Counted from the first letter of the stretch, positions 51,352 through 61,467 are shown. The stretch: DNA of 64,000 nt from Deferribacteraceae bacterium UBA6793 (GCA_002452405.1 DKFP01000010.1:1-64000); one strand, 5' to 3'. The notes: generated from the sequence alone by a model not told the origin. Numbers and translations: made by a program.

Positions 51352-52473
51352 ATGGAAGCGAATAGCAGAAAAAAATCCGGCTGGAAAAATCCGGTACTCA
51401 TGAAAAGTTTTATTGCCGCTGCGGCGGTGGCGGTTGCCTGCGCGGCTTTCTTTTTATCCGGCGGGAAGGTGTTTTCGCAGGGAAAGCAGGAAGAGGCACA
51501 GAAGCCCAAAGAGAAAAAATCATACGTTGAGACAGCACCTGTAACCATGCGCAACTCTTCCGAGGCGATAACCTCCGTGGGCACGCTGATGTCCAACGAA
51601 TCGGTTGTGGTCACTTCCGAAACTTCGGGAAAAATAATGTCGATAAACTTCTCCGAAGGGCAGGACGTTAATGCCGGACAAGTGCTTGTCCGCATTGATG
51701 ATTCCACCCTTAAAGCGGAGCTGGACAGTGCTGTGACCGACCGCGACCTTAACGAGGCGAAATACAGACGTGCGGAAGACCTTGTTGCTTCCGGCGCAGT
51801 TTCGAAACAGGACAGAGACATAGCATACGCAGACTGGCAGCGCAGCGAAGCCGACGTTCGGTACGCAAAGGCGGCACTAGACAAGACCGTCATAAAGGCT
51901 CCCTTCTCAGGCACGGTGGGACTCCGGCAGGTGAGCGCCGGAAACTATATCCAGCCCGGCACCCGGATAGTCAACCTTGAAGACATCGCAGCTCTCAAAA
52001 TTCAGTTCAGCATCCCCCAGACGGAAGTTTCACGCATAAAAGCATCACAGACCTTCACGCTCACAACAGATGCATATCCCGGCAAGACATTCACAGGAAA
52101 AATATACGCCATTGACCCGAAAATAGATGAAAAGAGCAGAAGCATGACCGTCCGCGGCATTATCAGAAATCCCGACAGAAGACTTCGCCCCGGCATGTTC
52201 GCACAGGTCAATGTGGAAACGGGGGCAAAAGAGAACGCTCTCTTCATACCGGAATCGGCGGTAATGCAGAACGCATCGGGCAAGTTCGTCTTCCTTTTCG
52301 ACAACGGAACCGCTGTGCAGACCAAGGTCACAACAGGCACAAGAACCAAAGGCTGGGTGGAGGTCACATCAGGGCTTAAACCCTCTGCCACAGTCATAAT
52401 CAAGGGTCAGGACAGAATAAGGGACAAAGACACGGTCACTCCCGCGGATGAAGGAAACGGGTCTGCGAAATGA
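51352..52473 (+). CDS. RND efflux periplasmic adaptor (membrane fusion protein)
   Basis: The 373-residue protein has an N-terminal membrane anchor (residues 18-38). The lipoyl halves are VVVTSETSGKIMSINFSEGQ and VIKAPFSGTVGLRQVSAGNY, around an alpha-helical hairpin. IQFSIPQTEVSRIKASQTFT and LRPGMFAQVNVETGAKENAL mark the beta-barrel. The MdtA/AcrA-like adaptor is encoded overlapping its RND pump by 4 nt. No outer-membrane channel gene follows, so a shared TolC-like channel is assumed. Confidence 0.92.
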   Translation: MEANSRKKSGWKNPVLMKSFIAAAAVAVACAAFFLSGGKVFSQGKQEEAQKPKEKKSYVETAPVTMRNSSEAITSVGTLMSNESVVVTSETSGKIMSINFSEGQDVNAGQVLVRIDDSTLKAELDSAVTDRDLNEAKYRRAEDLVASGAVSKQDRDIAYADWQRSEADVRYAKAALDKTVIKAPFSGTVGLRQVSAGNYIQPGTRIVNLEDIAALKIQFSIPQTEVSRIKASQTFTLTTDAYPGKTFTGKIYAIDPKIDEKSRSMTVRGIIRNPDRRLRPGMFAQVNVETGAKENALFIPESAVMQNASGKFVFLFDNGTAVQTKVTTGTRTKGWVEVTSGLKPSATVIIKGQDRIRDKDTVTPADEGNGSAK

Positions 52474-55400
52474 AACTGTCTGAAATAACAATCCGCAAGC
52501 CCGTACTCGCTACAGTTTTAAGCCTTATCATTCTTCTCATAGGCTTTGTTGCGTACAAAGAGCTGACCGTACGGGAATATCCGAACATAGACGAACCCAC
52601 CGTCTCCATCCAGACGAAATATACAGGCGCAAGCCCCGACATCATAGAGAGCAGGGTCACAAAGATAATCGAGGACCGGATATCCGGTATCGACGGCATA
52701 AAGAGCATCACCTCCCAGAGCAGGCAGGAACAGAGCAACATCACAGTTGTGTTCAACATGAACGTTGACCCCGGCGACGCAGCCGCGGATATCCGCGACA
52801 GAGTCGGCAGGGTACGCGGCTCACTGCCGGACGACATAGACGAGCCCGTCATAACAAAGGTGGAGGCGGACGCGTCCCCAATCATCTTCATGACAGTCAC
52901 CAGCACGAAACATTCCCCGGCGCAGATATCGGACTACATAAGCAGATTCATTCTCAAGCGAATAGAGCTTATCGACGGTGTTGCCTCGGCGAACATATAT
53001 GGTGAAAGAAGATATGCCATGCGTGTCTGGCTGGATCCGGACAGGATGGCAGCGGCTGGGGTGACAGTTGCCGATGTTAAAAACGCCGTGTCCGCACAGA
53101 ACCTTGAGGTACCCGGAGGACGGGTGGAAGGCAGATCCAGAGAGTTCTCCGTACTCGCCGAAACAAGCCTTAACAAACCGGAGGAGTTCGAAAACATAGT
53201 AATAGCGGACAGGGACGGATATCTGCTGCGCATAAAAGACGTGGGGCACGTTGAGATGGGCGTTGAAGATTCGCGCTCTTTTTACAGGCTTGACGGACAG
53301 AACGCCATCGGTCTTGGCGTTGTGAAACAGAGCACGGCAAACCCGCTGAACATCTCCAAAGACCTGAAAGTCGTCGTGGAGGAGATAAACAAAACTCTGC
53401 CCGACGGCATGAAACTGCTCATAACCTACGATTCGTCGGTATTCATAGACCACTCCATCTCAAACGTTTACAGCGCTATATCAGAAGCCGTGCTTCTTGT
53501 TATCATAATAATATTCCTTTTCCTGCGCAACCTGCGCTCAACCATAATACCCCTTGTGACGATACCTGTCTCCCTTGTGGGCGCCTTTGCCATAATGTGG
53601 GGGCTTGGGTTCTCCATAAACACCCTTACGCTGCTGGCTTTCGTTCTTGCTGTGGGGCTGGTTGTTGACGATGCCATAGTTGTTCTGGAGAACATCCACA
53701 GACACATAGAAAACGGCGCAAAGCCTTTCAAAGCGGCGATTGACGGTATGAAAGAAATATCGCTGCCCATCATCGCCATGACTCTCACCCTCGCCGCGGT
53801 ATACGTTCCTGTGGCTTTCACACAGGGCAGAACGGGCAAGCTGTTCACTGAGTTTGCCATAACTCTTGCGGGCGCGGTGATAGTGTCCGGTTTCGTCGCG
53901 CTGACACTCACCCCCATGATGTGCTCGAAAATGCTGAAAGAAAACCACCATAAAAACCGACTGAATCGTGCAGCGGATGCGTTTTTTGACCGCATGGACA
54001 CTCTTTACGGAAGTGTCCTGAGGCTCTCCATAAAATCGTGGCTGCCCGGCATCGCAGTTATGCTGGCGGTGTTTTCACTTGGTTTCTACCTGTTGAAATC
54101 CCTTCCGTCGGAGCTTGCACCCCTTGAAGACAGAAGCGTTATCTTCGGCATCTACTCCGGACCCGACGGAGCAACGCCGGAATATTCCATGGAATCCGCA
54201 AAAAAACTTGAAAAGATATACACCACCATCCCCGAACGCACCGCAGTACAGACCCGCGTAGGCACCCCCGTTGTTGCCGACGGCAGAACCGTCATAAGGC
54301 TTAAAACATGGGACGAACGCACCAGAAGCCAGCAGGAGATAGCTGCGGAAATGGCACCAAAAATGGCGATGATTCCCGACGTGCGGGCTTTTCCCATAAA
54401 TCCGCCCTCGCTGGGACTTTCCGCCACAAAGCAGCCTGTGCAGTTTGTTATAAAGACAACGGCATCATATCCGGAACTGAACAAAATCACCGACGAGTTC
54501 ATCCGCGAGGTGAGCCAAAGCCCCATGCTGTCCTCTGTGCGAAGCGACCTTAAACTGAACACGCCGGAACTGAAAGTCAGCGTCGCAAGAGACAAGGCGG
54601 CGGCAATGGGGATCAGCGTAGAGGACATCAACAGAGCCATAGAAACCATGTTCAGCGGAAGCACAGTCACCCAGTTCAAGCTGGACAGCGAACAGTACGA
54701 CGTTATCCTTAAAACCGAGGACTCAAGGCGCACCGTGCCGCAGGATCTGGACAGGCTTTACGTCCGCACACCCACAGGAGAGATGGTTCCCCTTTCGAAC
54801 CTCGTCGAGATTAAAGAGGGCATAACCGCACAGTCCCTCAACCACTTCGACAGGACACGCGCCGCCGTGATCAGCGCCGGACTGAATTCCGGATATTCTC
54901 TGGGTGAAGCCCTGAACTATCTCAACAGTACAGCGCAGAAGATGCTGCCGGAAAATTATACAATCGACTACGACGGCGAATCCAGAGAATACCGTGAATC
55001 AAGCGGCGGTCTCGTCTTCACATTCATACTCGCCATCCTGTTCATATACCTGATGCTCTCCGCACAGTTCGAGAGCTTCATAGACCCGTTCATCATCATG
55101 CTCACGGTGCCGCTCTCAATGACCGGCGCGCTCCTTGCGCTGAAACTGACAGGCAATACTCTGAACATCTACAGCCAGATAGGACTTATCACCCTCATAG
55201 GGCTGATAACGAAACACGGTATCCTCATAGTTGAGTTCGCAAACCAGCTCCAGCTTACGGGGCTTTCAAAAACCGAGGCTGTGGTCAAAGCAGCAACACT
55301 GCGTCTTCGCCCTATCCTCATGACCACATCCGCAATGGTTCTGGGTTCAATCCCACTCGCCTTCGCAACAGGTGCGGGAGCTGAAAGCCGTCACCAGCTC

Positions 55401-55517
55401 GGCTGGGTTATCGTGGGCGGTCTGCTTCTGGGAACGTTGCTTACTCTTCTGATAGTTCCTTTGGCATATAAGATACTCGCCACTGTCAAAAGACCGGATG
55501 AGACAGAAAGTATTTAG
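52470..55517 (+). CDS. RND multidrug efflux pump (HAE1/AcrB-like)
   Basis: The 1015-residue protein has twelve membrane helices and two large periplasmic loops. The proton-relay aspartates are in LAVGLVVDDAIVVLENIHRH in helix 4. The first helix FATVLSLIILLIGFVAYKEL-like start, REYPNIDEPTVSIQTKYTGA and SAQFESFIDPFIIMLTVPLS are typical of HAE1 drug pumps and not of CzcA metal pumps, which have DFG-type helix-4 motifs. It works with the adaptor encoded upstream. Confidence 0.93.
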   Translation: MKLSEITIRKPVLATVLSLIILLIGFVAYKELTVREYPNIDEPTVSIQTKYTGASPDIIESRVTKIIEDRISGIDGIKSITSQSRQEQSNITVVFNMNVDPGDAAADIRDRVGRVRGSLPDDIDEPVITKVEADASPIIFMTVTSTKHSPAQISDYISRFILKRIELIDGVASANIYGERRYAMRVWLDPDRMAAAGVTVADVKNAVSAQNLEVPGGRVEGRSREFSVLAETSLNKPEEFENIVIADRDGYLLRIKDVGHVEMGVEDSRSFYRLDGQNAIGLGVVKQSTANPLNISKDLKVVVEEINKTLPDGMKLLITYDSSVFIDHSISNVYSAISEAVLLVIIIIFLFLRNLRSTIIPLVTIPVSLVGAFAIMWGLGFSINTLTLLAFVLAVGLVVDDAIVVLENIHRHIENGAKPFKAAIDGMKEISLPIIAMTLTLAAVYVPVAFTQGRTGKLFTEFAITLAGAVIVSGFVALTLTPMMCSKMLKENHHKNRLNRAADAFFDRMDTLYGSVLRLSIKSWLPGIAVMLAVFSLGFYLLKSLPSELAPLEDRSVIFGIYSGPDGATPEYSMESAKKLEKIYTTIPERTAVQTRVGTPVVADGRTVIRLKTWDERTRSQQEIAAEMAPKMAMIPDVRAFPINPPSLGLSATKQPVQFVIKTTASYPELNKITDEFIREVSQSPMLSSVRSDLKLNTPELKVSVARDKAAAMGISVEDINRAIETMFSGSTVTQFKLDSEQYDVILKTEDSRRTVPQDLDRLYVRTPTGEMVPLSNLVEIKEGITAQSLNHFDRTRAAVISAGLNSGYSLGEALNYLNSTAQKMLPENYTIDYDGESREYRESSGGLVFTFILAILFIYLMLSAQFESFIDPFIIMLTVPLSMTGALLALKLTGNTLNIYSQIGLITLIGLITKHGILIVEFANQLQLTGLSKTEAVVKAATLRLRPILMTTSAMVLGSIPLAFATGAGAESRHQLGWVIVGGLLLGTLLTLLIVPLAYKILATVKRPDETESI

Positions 55518-55564
55518 TATTTAAATCATTATGATTATCGGCTATAATCTTTCAGGGGAACGAT

Positions 55565-56845
55565 ATGGCACATCACACCGCAAAACATGGCTACAGCAGC
55601 CTTGCCGAAAGGCTGAACAGATTTCCGCTGGGCGCTCCGGCATCGGAAAGCCTTTTTAAGATACTGTCGGTACTCATGACGGAAAAAGAGGCGGCGCTCA
55701 TAGCGCAGCTTCCCATAAAACCCTTTAAGGCGGAGGACGCGGCGAAGATATGGAAAGTGAGTGCCCTTGAGGCGCGCAAACAACTGGATGCGTTCTGCGA
55801 CAAGGTGCTCCTTCTGGACATAATTGAAAACGGTCAGATGACCTACGTTCTGCCGCCCCCAATGGCGGGCTTCTTCGAATTTTCAATGATGCGCACCCGC
55901 GGCGACATAAATCAGGAACTCCTCGCACAGTTATACTACCAGTATATGAACGTTGAGGAGGACTTCATAAAGAACCTCTTCGTCGGCGGAGAAACCCAGC
56001 TTGGGCGAACCTTCGTAAACGAACAGGTGCTCTCCGAAGACAACAACCTCTACGTTCTGGACTATGAACGCGCAACGGAGGTCATAAAGACCGCAAGCCA
56101 TATCGGCGTCAGCATGTGCTACTGCCGCCACAAGATGCAGCACATGGGCAAAGCCTGTGACGCGCCCATGGATATCTGTATGACGTTCAATACGGTGGGC
56201 AGCTCGCTCATCCGCCACGGATACGCTCGGCAGATAGACGTTTCAGAATGTACGGATCTGCTGGCACAGGCATACGAACACAACCTTGTGCAGTTCGGCG
56301 AAAACAGCAAACGGGAGGTCAGCTTCATCTGCAACTGCTGCGGATGCTGCTGCGAGGCGCTCATAGCCGCCCGCAAATTCGCCATTATGAACCCAGTCCA
56401 CACGTCAAACTTTCTGCCTGAAATTGAAGCTGAGAAATGTACCGGATGCGGCAAATGCGCTGAACTCTGCCCCGTTGAGGCGATGGGGATGGTCTCCGCA
56501 AACGATCCGCACAAGCCTAAGAAAAAGCTGGCAAAACTGAATGAAGACACCTGCCTCGGCTGCGGAGTATGTCTGCGCGGATGTAAAACCGACGCTTTGA
56601 AGCTGAAATCCCGTGAAAAACGGGTGATAACGCCGGAAACAGGCGTTCACAAGGTCGTTATGATGGCTGTGGAGCGCGGGAAACTACAGGATCTGATATT
56701 CGACAACAGAGCGCTTCTGTCACACAGGGCGATGGCTGCCGTCATAGGCGCCATACTGAAACTGCCGCCGGTCAAACGCTATATGGCGAGCGAACAGGTG
56801 AAGTCCAGATATCTGCTGAAACTGATAGAGAAAGCAGGACAGTGA
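55565..56845 (+). CDS. Fe-S protein with winged-helix N-terminus and ferredoxin domain
   Basis: In this 426-residue protein, residues 30-110 look like a winged-helix unit (AALIAQLPIKPFKAEDAAKI, VSALEARKQLDAFCDK). A cysteine cluster follows (MCYCRHK.., ACDAPMDICM, and CNCCGCCCEAL near residue 260). The ferredoxin domain carries two [4Fe-4S] clusters (CTGCGKCAELCP and CLGCGVCLRGC). Proteins of this type occur widely in anaerobes but have no assigned function. It follows the RND gene after 47 nt. A redox or electron-transfer role is all that can be inferred. Confidence 0.8.
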   Translation: MAHHTAKHGYSSLAERLNRFPLGAPASESLFKILSVLMTEKEAALIAQLPIKPFKAEDAAKIWKVSALEARKQLDAFCDKVLLLDIIENGQMTYVLPPPMAGFFEFSMMRTRGDINQELLAQLYYQYMNVEEDFIKNLFVGGETQLGRTFVNEQVLSEDNNLYVLDYERATEVIKTASHIGVSMCYCRHKMQHMGKACDAPMDICMTFNTVGSSLIRHGYARQIDVSECTDLLAQAYEHNLVQFGENSKREVSFICNCCGCCCEALIAARKFAIMNPVHTSNFLPEIEAEKCTGCGKCAELCPVEAMGMVSANDPHKPKKKLAKLNEDTCLGCGVCLRGCKTDALKLKSREKRVITPETGVHKVVMMAVERGKLQDLIFDNRALLSHRAMAAVIGAILKLPPVKRYMASEQVKSRYLLKLIEKAGQ

Positions 56846-56848
56846 CCG

Positions 56849-58105
56849 TCAGCGGAAACTGAGTTCGTCCACCCAGACTTTAGCTTCGGTTATCTCTTTG
56901 TTTTTATGTTTCGGGAAGATGAAACCGCTCATCTTCACCATGTCCGGCGAAAACTTTTTATCGCCGAAATTCATTTTCGAGTTGGGGTTTATACCCTTGC
57001 TCAGTGTAAGTTCGTCCAGATTAAGGGTATATTCGCGCCACTCCGTAGTGAGCCAGAACGTACCTGACCATCTGTCAAAATATTCGGAACGACCGTCCTC
57101 ATCCTCATCATCTACAAAGAAAACACCTGTCATAGGTCTGTCCGCCTTTGCCCAGAAGTTCACCTGAGTGAAGCCGGAAAGATCTCTTTTCATCTTGTTC
57201 AGAATTACCGAAGTGTCTGTTATGTCGCGGTCTTTCACTGTCACCATTATGCTTGTGGATGTTCCTTTTGCCCCTGTGGTAGTGTCAAGAACGGTTCTGC
57301 CTGTGAAATTCTGCACGTCGCCTAAAACCCATCCCTTTGTTTCCGAAGATTCGAAATCGCCATAGTCAGAGGAGGTTGAGCGAATGTCTCTCGTGTCAGC
57401 CACTTTCGAACAGAGGGTGCTTTCTCTGGCGACACCCAGAATTTTTGAGGTTGCCGTATCTATCACTCTTATATCGAAAACACAGTTGAAGCCGGATTTC
57501 GTCATATCGCCCGTAAGCATAAGGTCGGCTTTAAGAAGCTGACCGAGCAGTGATGCCTGCTGCGGGTCTGTTAGACCTTTCAGTTCAAGAGCATGTTCCT
57601 GCATTATCGCCGCAAGCTCTCTGCGTTCCAGCACAGCAAACCTGCCTGAGTTGGTAAGTTTCTCAGAGAACTCGTCAAAAGCCAGCTTACCCGTCATGTT
57701 CCTGGAGTTGTCCAGAACTTTCAGGTCAGAAATGATGAGTGTTTTCTTAGGGATATAGAGTTCGGCAGTGTCCCCCTCTTTGAGTCCGGCGGAGGGCATT
57801 ATCACCAGCGAATCCCCTCTCTTTTCGGTAACAGTGGCGCTCTTACCGTTAACGGCGGTTTTTGCCCCTTCAGTGAGGTACGTAAGGTTGAGAATTTTAG
57901 AAGTAAGCGAGGCAATGGGGCTGTCTTTGCTGATGTTTTCAGGAAGCGGGTCTGTACGGAGCACTGCTGTTTCACCGTCCACCCGCACAACGGATGCTTT
58001 CATATAAAGCGAACCCGCCGCGGAAGTCTGTTTTCCGGCGGACATATCCGCTCCGGCACATCCGAAAATAACTGCGCATACCATAAACAAAGACATTCTT
58101 TTCAT
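56849..58105 (-). CDS. CsgG-like lipoprotein with C-terminal beta-sandwich domain
   Basis: The 418-residue protein has a signal peptide with lipobox IFGC near residue 16. Residues 125-240 (LIISDLKVLDNSRNMTGKLA, FAVLERRELAAIMQEHALEL, LLKADLMLTGDMTKSG) follow the CsgG/FlgO outer-membrane pattern. Residues 255-418 contain FTQVNFWAKADRPMTGVFFV, a beta-sandwich, carbohydrate-binding-like domain. It is in the same orientation as, and 61 nt downstream of, another CsgG-like gene. Possible roles are secretion or surface assembly; not established. Confidence 0.65.
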   Translation of the reverse strand: MKRMSLFMVCAVIFGCAGADMSAGKQTSAAGSLYMKASVVRVDGETAVLRTDPLPENISKDSPIASLTSKILNLTYLTEGAKTAVNGKSATVTEKRGDSLVIMPSAGLKEGDTAELYIPKKTLIISDLKVLDNSRNMTGKLAFDEFSEKLTNSGRFAVLERRELAAIMQEHALELKGLTDPQQASLLGQLLKADLMLTGDMTKSGFNCVFDIRVIDTATSKILGVARESTLCSKVADTRDIRSTSSDYGDFESSETKGWVLGDVQNFTGRTVLDTTTGAKGTSTSIMVTVKDRDITDTSVILNKMKRDLSGFTQVNFWAKADRPMTGVFFVDDEDEDGRSEYFDRWSGTFWLTTEWREYTLNLDELTLSKGINPNSKMNFGDKKFSPDMVKMSGFIFPKHKNKEITEAKVWVDELSFR

Positions 58106-58166
58106 ACCCGACTCCAGATATTAAATTTTATCAGGCGATATTAAAAAAAGAAACGATTTAATCTTA

Positions 58167-59159
58167 TTAAAGCTGTTTTTTCAGCCTATCCGTATCAGCG
58201 ATGCGCTGTTTCGCCCTTATAATAGCGGCACCGATTACCTTGTCCGGTTTATCGGTCTGCGCGTCCGCCTTCATATAAAGTTCCAGCGCCTCTTCATATT
58301 TTGCTTCGGTTTCCCGGCACAAACCAAGATTATACAGAAACGAAGGGGACTGCGGATACTTCGCCGCGCCCTCCTGCCACATTGCGCAGGCTCTGTCGAG
58401 TCTTTCAGCTTCGGCAAATTTCTGTGCTGATTTCAGGAGATCTTTCCCGTCTCCGTCCAGCCCGTGTTTATCCGTCAGCAATGTAAGCCTGACGTTTGCA
58501 CTGTAAGGAGCCACATGAGTGCGGAATTCGCCCATTGCGTAATCCTCCGCAGATTTCAGGAGTTCGTAATCGGACATAAGCGCAACGCCGCTGTCCTGGC
58601 ATCTGTCGTCCTCCGCCTCGCCTGTTATCTTTTCGGAATAGACCACCTGCGCGGTGGAAACGTCAATAAGTTTGGGTATGAATGTGATCGCCGCCTTCTT
58701 CTTCGTGCAGACGACGGTGTAGTCATAAAAAGAGGTGCATTTGCCCTTGCTGTCGCTTCCGGCACATTTCGTGCGCGTTTCGGTATAGTTAGAGCTGCTG
58801 ACGCTTCTGTCGGCAGTTCCTGTGAATATGCCCTGAACGCCGATCAGTCTGCCAAGTTTAACAGCTGCGGTTTCGTCGGTTATGCCTGAAACCTGAAGTT
58901 TCTGCTCGGAAATCACCCTGTTCAGATTCTGCCTGTCCGCCACTCTGAAATAGCGCACTCCGTTCACCTCTGCGGTAACAAGAACATTTTCTGCGGACGG
59001 TGTCAGCTGTGCTCCGTAGCTACCGGAAAAAGGAAGAACCGCGATGTTTCTCAAAGAGGATATCCCATCCGCTTTTGAAGGCATCAGGACGGATGTGGTG
59101 ACTTTGGGCGCACAGCCCAGAAGAGCCGCAACAGCGGCGCAGGCAAGCAGTTTCTTCAT
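58167..59159 (-). CDS. CsgG-like lipoprotein with C-terminal TPR-like repeats
   Basis: The 330-residue protein has lipobox LLGC near residue 16. The CsgG-like part (LRNIAVLPFSGSYGAQLTPS, RYFRVADRQNLNRVISEQKL, GRLIGVQGIFTGTA) spans residues 35-210. A C-terminal helical repeat region (AEAERLDRACAMWQEGAAKY, SFLYNLGLCRETEAKYEEAL) has the TPR pattern. A loop with paired cysteines (TKCAGSDSKGKCTSF, VVCTKK) may form disulfides. It probably works with the second CsgG-like lipoprotein downstream. Confidence 0.7.
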   Translation of the reverse strand: MKKLLACAAVAALLGCAPKVTTSVLMPSKADGISSLRNIAVLPFSGSYGAQLTPSAENVLVTAEVNGVRYFRVADRQNLNRVISEQKLQVSGITDETAAVKLGRLIGVQGIFTGTADRSVSSSNYTETRTKCAGSDSKGKCTSFYDYTVVCTKKKAAITFIPKLIDVSTAQVVYSEKITGEAEDDRCQDSGVALMSDYELLKSAEDYAMGEFRTHVAPYSANVRLTLLTDKHGLDGDGKDLLKSAQKFAEAERLDRACAMWQEGAAKYPQSPSFLYNLGLCRETEAKYEEALELYMKADAQTDKPDKVIGAAIIRAKQRIADTDRLKKQL

Positions 59160-59191
59160 ATATTACAACCTCATAGGTTATAATATAACAT

Positions 59192-59220
59192 AAAAAAAGC
59201 GGAGAGTCACCCCCTCCGCT
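59192..59220 (-). terminator. Rho-independent terminator of the aldo/keto reductase gene
   Basis: On the minus strand AGCGGAG and CTCCGCT form a stem followed by seven T. It lies 15 nt after the stop at 59235. Confidence 0.9.
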
Positions 59221-59234
59221 GTAATATACGGTCT

Positions 59235-60440
59235 CTAAAGTTCGCGTCGGGCGAAGGCGCGCACGCCTGCCACCCTGCCCTGAAAATCGCCCGCCTCCAT
59301 CACCTTAACAACTTCGGCAAGCTCAGTCGGGATATCTATCCCCTGCGGGCATTTTTCCACACATTCGCCGCACTGCACACACTGGGACGCAAAGCCTGTG
59401 TTCGGATGCTCCGCAAACGCCTCTCCGGTCTGCACCGCATACCGGAACAGAGCTGCGTTGGGGTCGTTAAATATGAACATATTGTTGTAATGCTCGAAAC
59501 ACACGGGTATCTTTACCCCAGCCGGACACGGCAGGCAGTATTCACAGGCTGTGCAGTTCACCTTTATCAGCTTTTTGAACTCACCTTCAGCCCTATCCAT
59601 TATCTCAAGCTCTTTATTCGTCAGAGACAGCGGCTCCGCCTCAGAAGCTATTCTTATATTCTCGTCAATGTGGGCCTCCTCGTTCATGCCGGAGAGTATC
59701 ACTCCCACCTCAGGATGGTTCCACACCCAGCGCAGTGCCCATTCAACGGGTGTACGCTTCGTTTCGGCAGTGTCGAACACCGCCTGAACAGCCTCAGGCT
59801 GCTGCGCACTGCCAAGGCTTCCCCCGCGCAGAGGCTCCATTATCACTATGCCCATATTTTTTGACGCGGCATATTTGAGACCCGCAAGCCCCGCCTGAAA
59901 ATCCCTGTCCAGATAGTTGAACTGTATCTGGCAGAAATCGAAATTGTATGAATCGACTATGAGCTTAAACTCGTCCGGCGCACTGTGGAACGAAAAACCC
60001 ACCCTGCGCACGCGCCCGTCAGCCTTTATTTTGTCCATAAACTCTGCAATGCCCATATCCAGCATCTTTTTCCATGTGTCCCAGCCGAGGCTGTGCATCA
60101 GGTAATAGTCGATATGATCCGTTTCCAGCCTCTCAAGTTGTGTATTGAGATAGTTGTCCATATCCTCACGGCTCTTCACCAGCCAGCAGGGAAGTTTTGT
60201 GGCAAGAAAAACCTTTTCGCGGTATCCGTCTTTCAGCGCCCTGCCGACGAACGGTTCGCTTGCACCAAAGTGATACGGCCATGCAGTATCCACGTAGTTA
60301 ACACCTTTGTCTATAGCACCGCGAAGCTGCGCCGTTGCGCGCTCTTCGTCTATCTGCCCGTCCTTCATGGGAAGACGCATACACCCGAACCCAAGAATTG
60401 AGAGTTCGTCCCCCGTTTTCGGCATTTTCCTGTAAAGCAT
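59235..60440 (-). CDS. Aldo/keto reductase with C-terminal ferredoxin-like domain
   Basis: The 401-residue protein has the aldo/keto reductase barrel (ELSILGFGCMRLPMKDGQID, GVNYVDTAWPYHFGASEPFV, HIDYYLMHSLGWDTWKKM) in residues 1-285. The catalytic Asp and Tyr are in DTAWPYHFG, and the Lys in LATKLP. Residues 290-380 carry two cysteine groups, CTACEYCLPCPAGVKIP and CVQCGECVEKCPQGIDIP, for [4Fe-4S] clusters. This fused family is frequent in anaerobes. ACGGAGG precedes the ATG. It is divergent from an AraC-type regulator that probably controls it. Confidence 0.92.
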   Translation of the reverse strand: MLYRKMPKTGDELSILGFGCMRLPMKDGQIDEERATAQLRGAIDKGVNYVDTAWPYHFGASEPFVGRALKDGYREKVFLATKLPCWLVKSREDMDNYLNTQLERLETDHIDYYLMHSLGWDTWKKMLDMGIAEFMDKIKADGRVRRVGFSFHSAPDEFKLIVDSYNFDFCQIQFNYLDRDFQAGLAGLKYAASKNMGIVIMEPLRGGSLGSAQQPEAVQAVFDTAETKRTPVEWALRWVWNHPEVGVILSGMNEEAHIDENIRIASEAEPLSLTNKELEIMDRAEGEFKKLIKVNCTACEYCLPCPAGVKIPVCFEHYNNMFIFNDPNAALFRYAVQTGEAFAEHPNTGFASQCVQCGECVEKCPQGIDIPTELAEVVKVMEAGDFQGRVAGVRAFARREL

Positions 60441-60587
60441 CGCGAAACCTCCGTAATAAAAACTATGCTGTCAGAATATACTTTATAATACCATCGACAA
60501 TACTCATTCCTGCCTTTTTCTTGCCTGTTTCTGCAAAAGGCTGGAATATTGCAGAGAATTGAATTATTCATAACAGCGGAGGAGAGA

Positions 60588-61463
60588 ATGCAGAATACTA
60601 TGACAGAGCTTCTGAAACAATTTACGCTGAAACCCGGCGTGACACATTCGCCGCTGCCGGAGGTACGCTTCATCCGTACCGACCATTCCGTGCGGAAGAC
60701 GCCACTTGTCTATGAGCCGAACATCTTCATTCTGGCACAGGGGAGCAAACGGGTTTATATGGGCGAGGAAGTTCTTCATTACGACCCGAACCACTACCTC
60801 GTGATGTCCGTTCCGCTGCCTCTGGAATGTGAAACCGACGCGTCGCCTGAAAAACCTCTGCTCGGCATATCCATCAAGGTTGACCCTGCGACAGTCGGCG
60901 AGCTGCTTCTGGATATGGATTCGGAAATAGGCTATCAGCAGAGCTTTGCGGGCGCTTTCTCCGGAGTTCTGACAGGCGAGATGACCGACGCCGCCGTGCG
61001 TCTTCTCAGGTGCATAGCTTCCGAAAGGGACTGCCGCATCTTAGGTCCGCAGATAGTGCGGGAGATAATCTACCGCATCCTCTGCACAAGTCAGGGCGCG
61101 GCATTGCGTGCGCTCGCCGTGCGCCACAGCAACTTCAGCCAGATTGCGAAGGTTCTGCGCAGAATGCAGACCGAGTTTGACGGTGAATTCAGCATGGACG
61201 TGCTCGCCAGAGATGCAAACATGAGCCTTTCAGCGTTTCATCACAACTTTAAGGCGGTAACGTCCACGTCACCACTGCAATATCTGAAAAGCATACGCCT
61301 GCACAAGGCGCGGCTGATGATGATTCAGGACGGAATGAACGCCAGCGACGCTTCCGGCAGAGTGGGCTATGCCAGCCCGTCGCAGTTCAGCAGAGATTTT
61401 AAAAAGCTCTTCGGCAGAACCCCTGCCAGCGAATCGAAAGAGATGAGAACAGGTTTAAACTGA
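60588..61463 (+). CDS. AraC-family transcriptional regulator
   Basis: The start at 60588 follows GGAGGAGAGA directly; an ATG at 60549 has no such signal. The 291-residue protein has the AraC N-terminal cupin-like domain (LVYEPNIFILAQGSKRVYMG, HYLVMSVPLPLECETDASPE) and two C-terminal helix-turn-helices (SMDVLARDANMSLSAFHHNF, ASDASGRVGYASPSQFSRDF). The same subfamily (YqhC-like) regulates oxidoreductase genes for aldehydes in enterics. It is divergent from the aldo/keto reductase and 4 nt upstream of an MFS gene. Confidence 0.9.
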   Translation: MQNTMTELLKQFTLKPGVTHSPLPEVRFIRTDHSVRKTPLVYEPNIFILAQGSKRVYMGEEVLHYDPNHYLVMSVPLPLECETDASPEKPLLGISIKVDPATVGELLLDMDSEIGYQQSFAGAFSGVLTGEMTDAAVRLLRCIASERDCRILGPQIVREIIYRILCTSQGAALRALAVRHSNFSQIAKVLRRMQTEFDGEFSMDVLARDANMSLSAFHHNFKAVTSTSPLQYLKSIRLHKARLMMIQDGMNASDASGRVGYASPSQFSRDFKKLFGRTPASESKEMRTGLN

Positions 61464-61467
61464 TTTA

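Noticed and set aside
51279..51914. 211-codon minus-strand frame opposite the RND adaptor
   Set aside because: It is antisense to a clear membrane fusion protein and has no domain or ribosome-binding site.
54152..54733. 193-codon minus-strand frame opposite the RND pump
   Set aside because: It overlaps the conserved pump gene entirely and has no recognisable motif.
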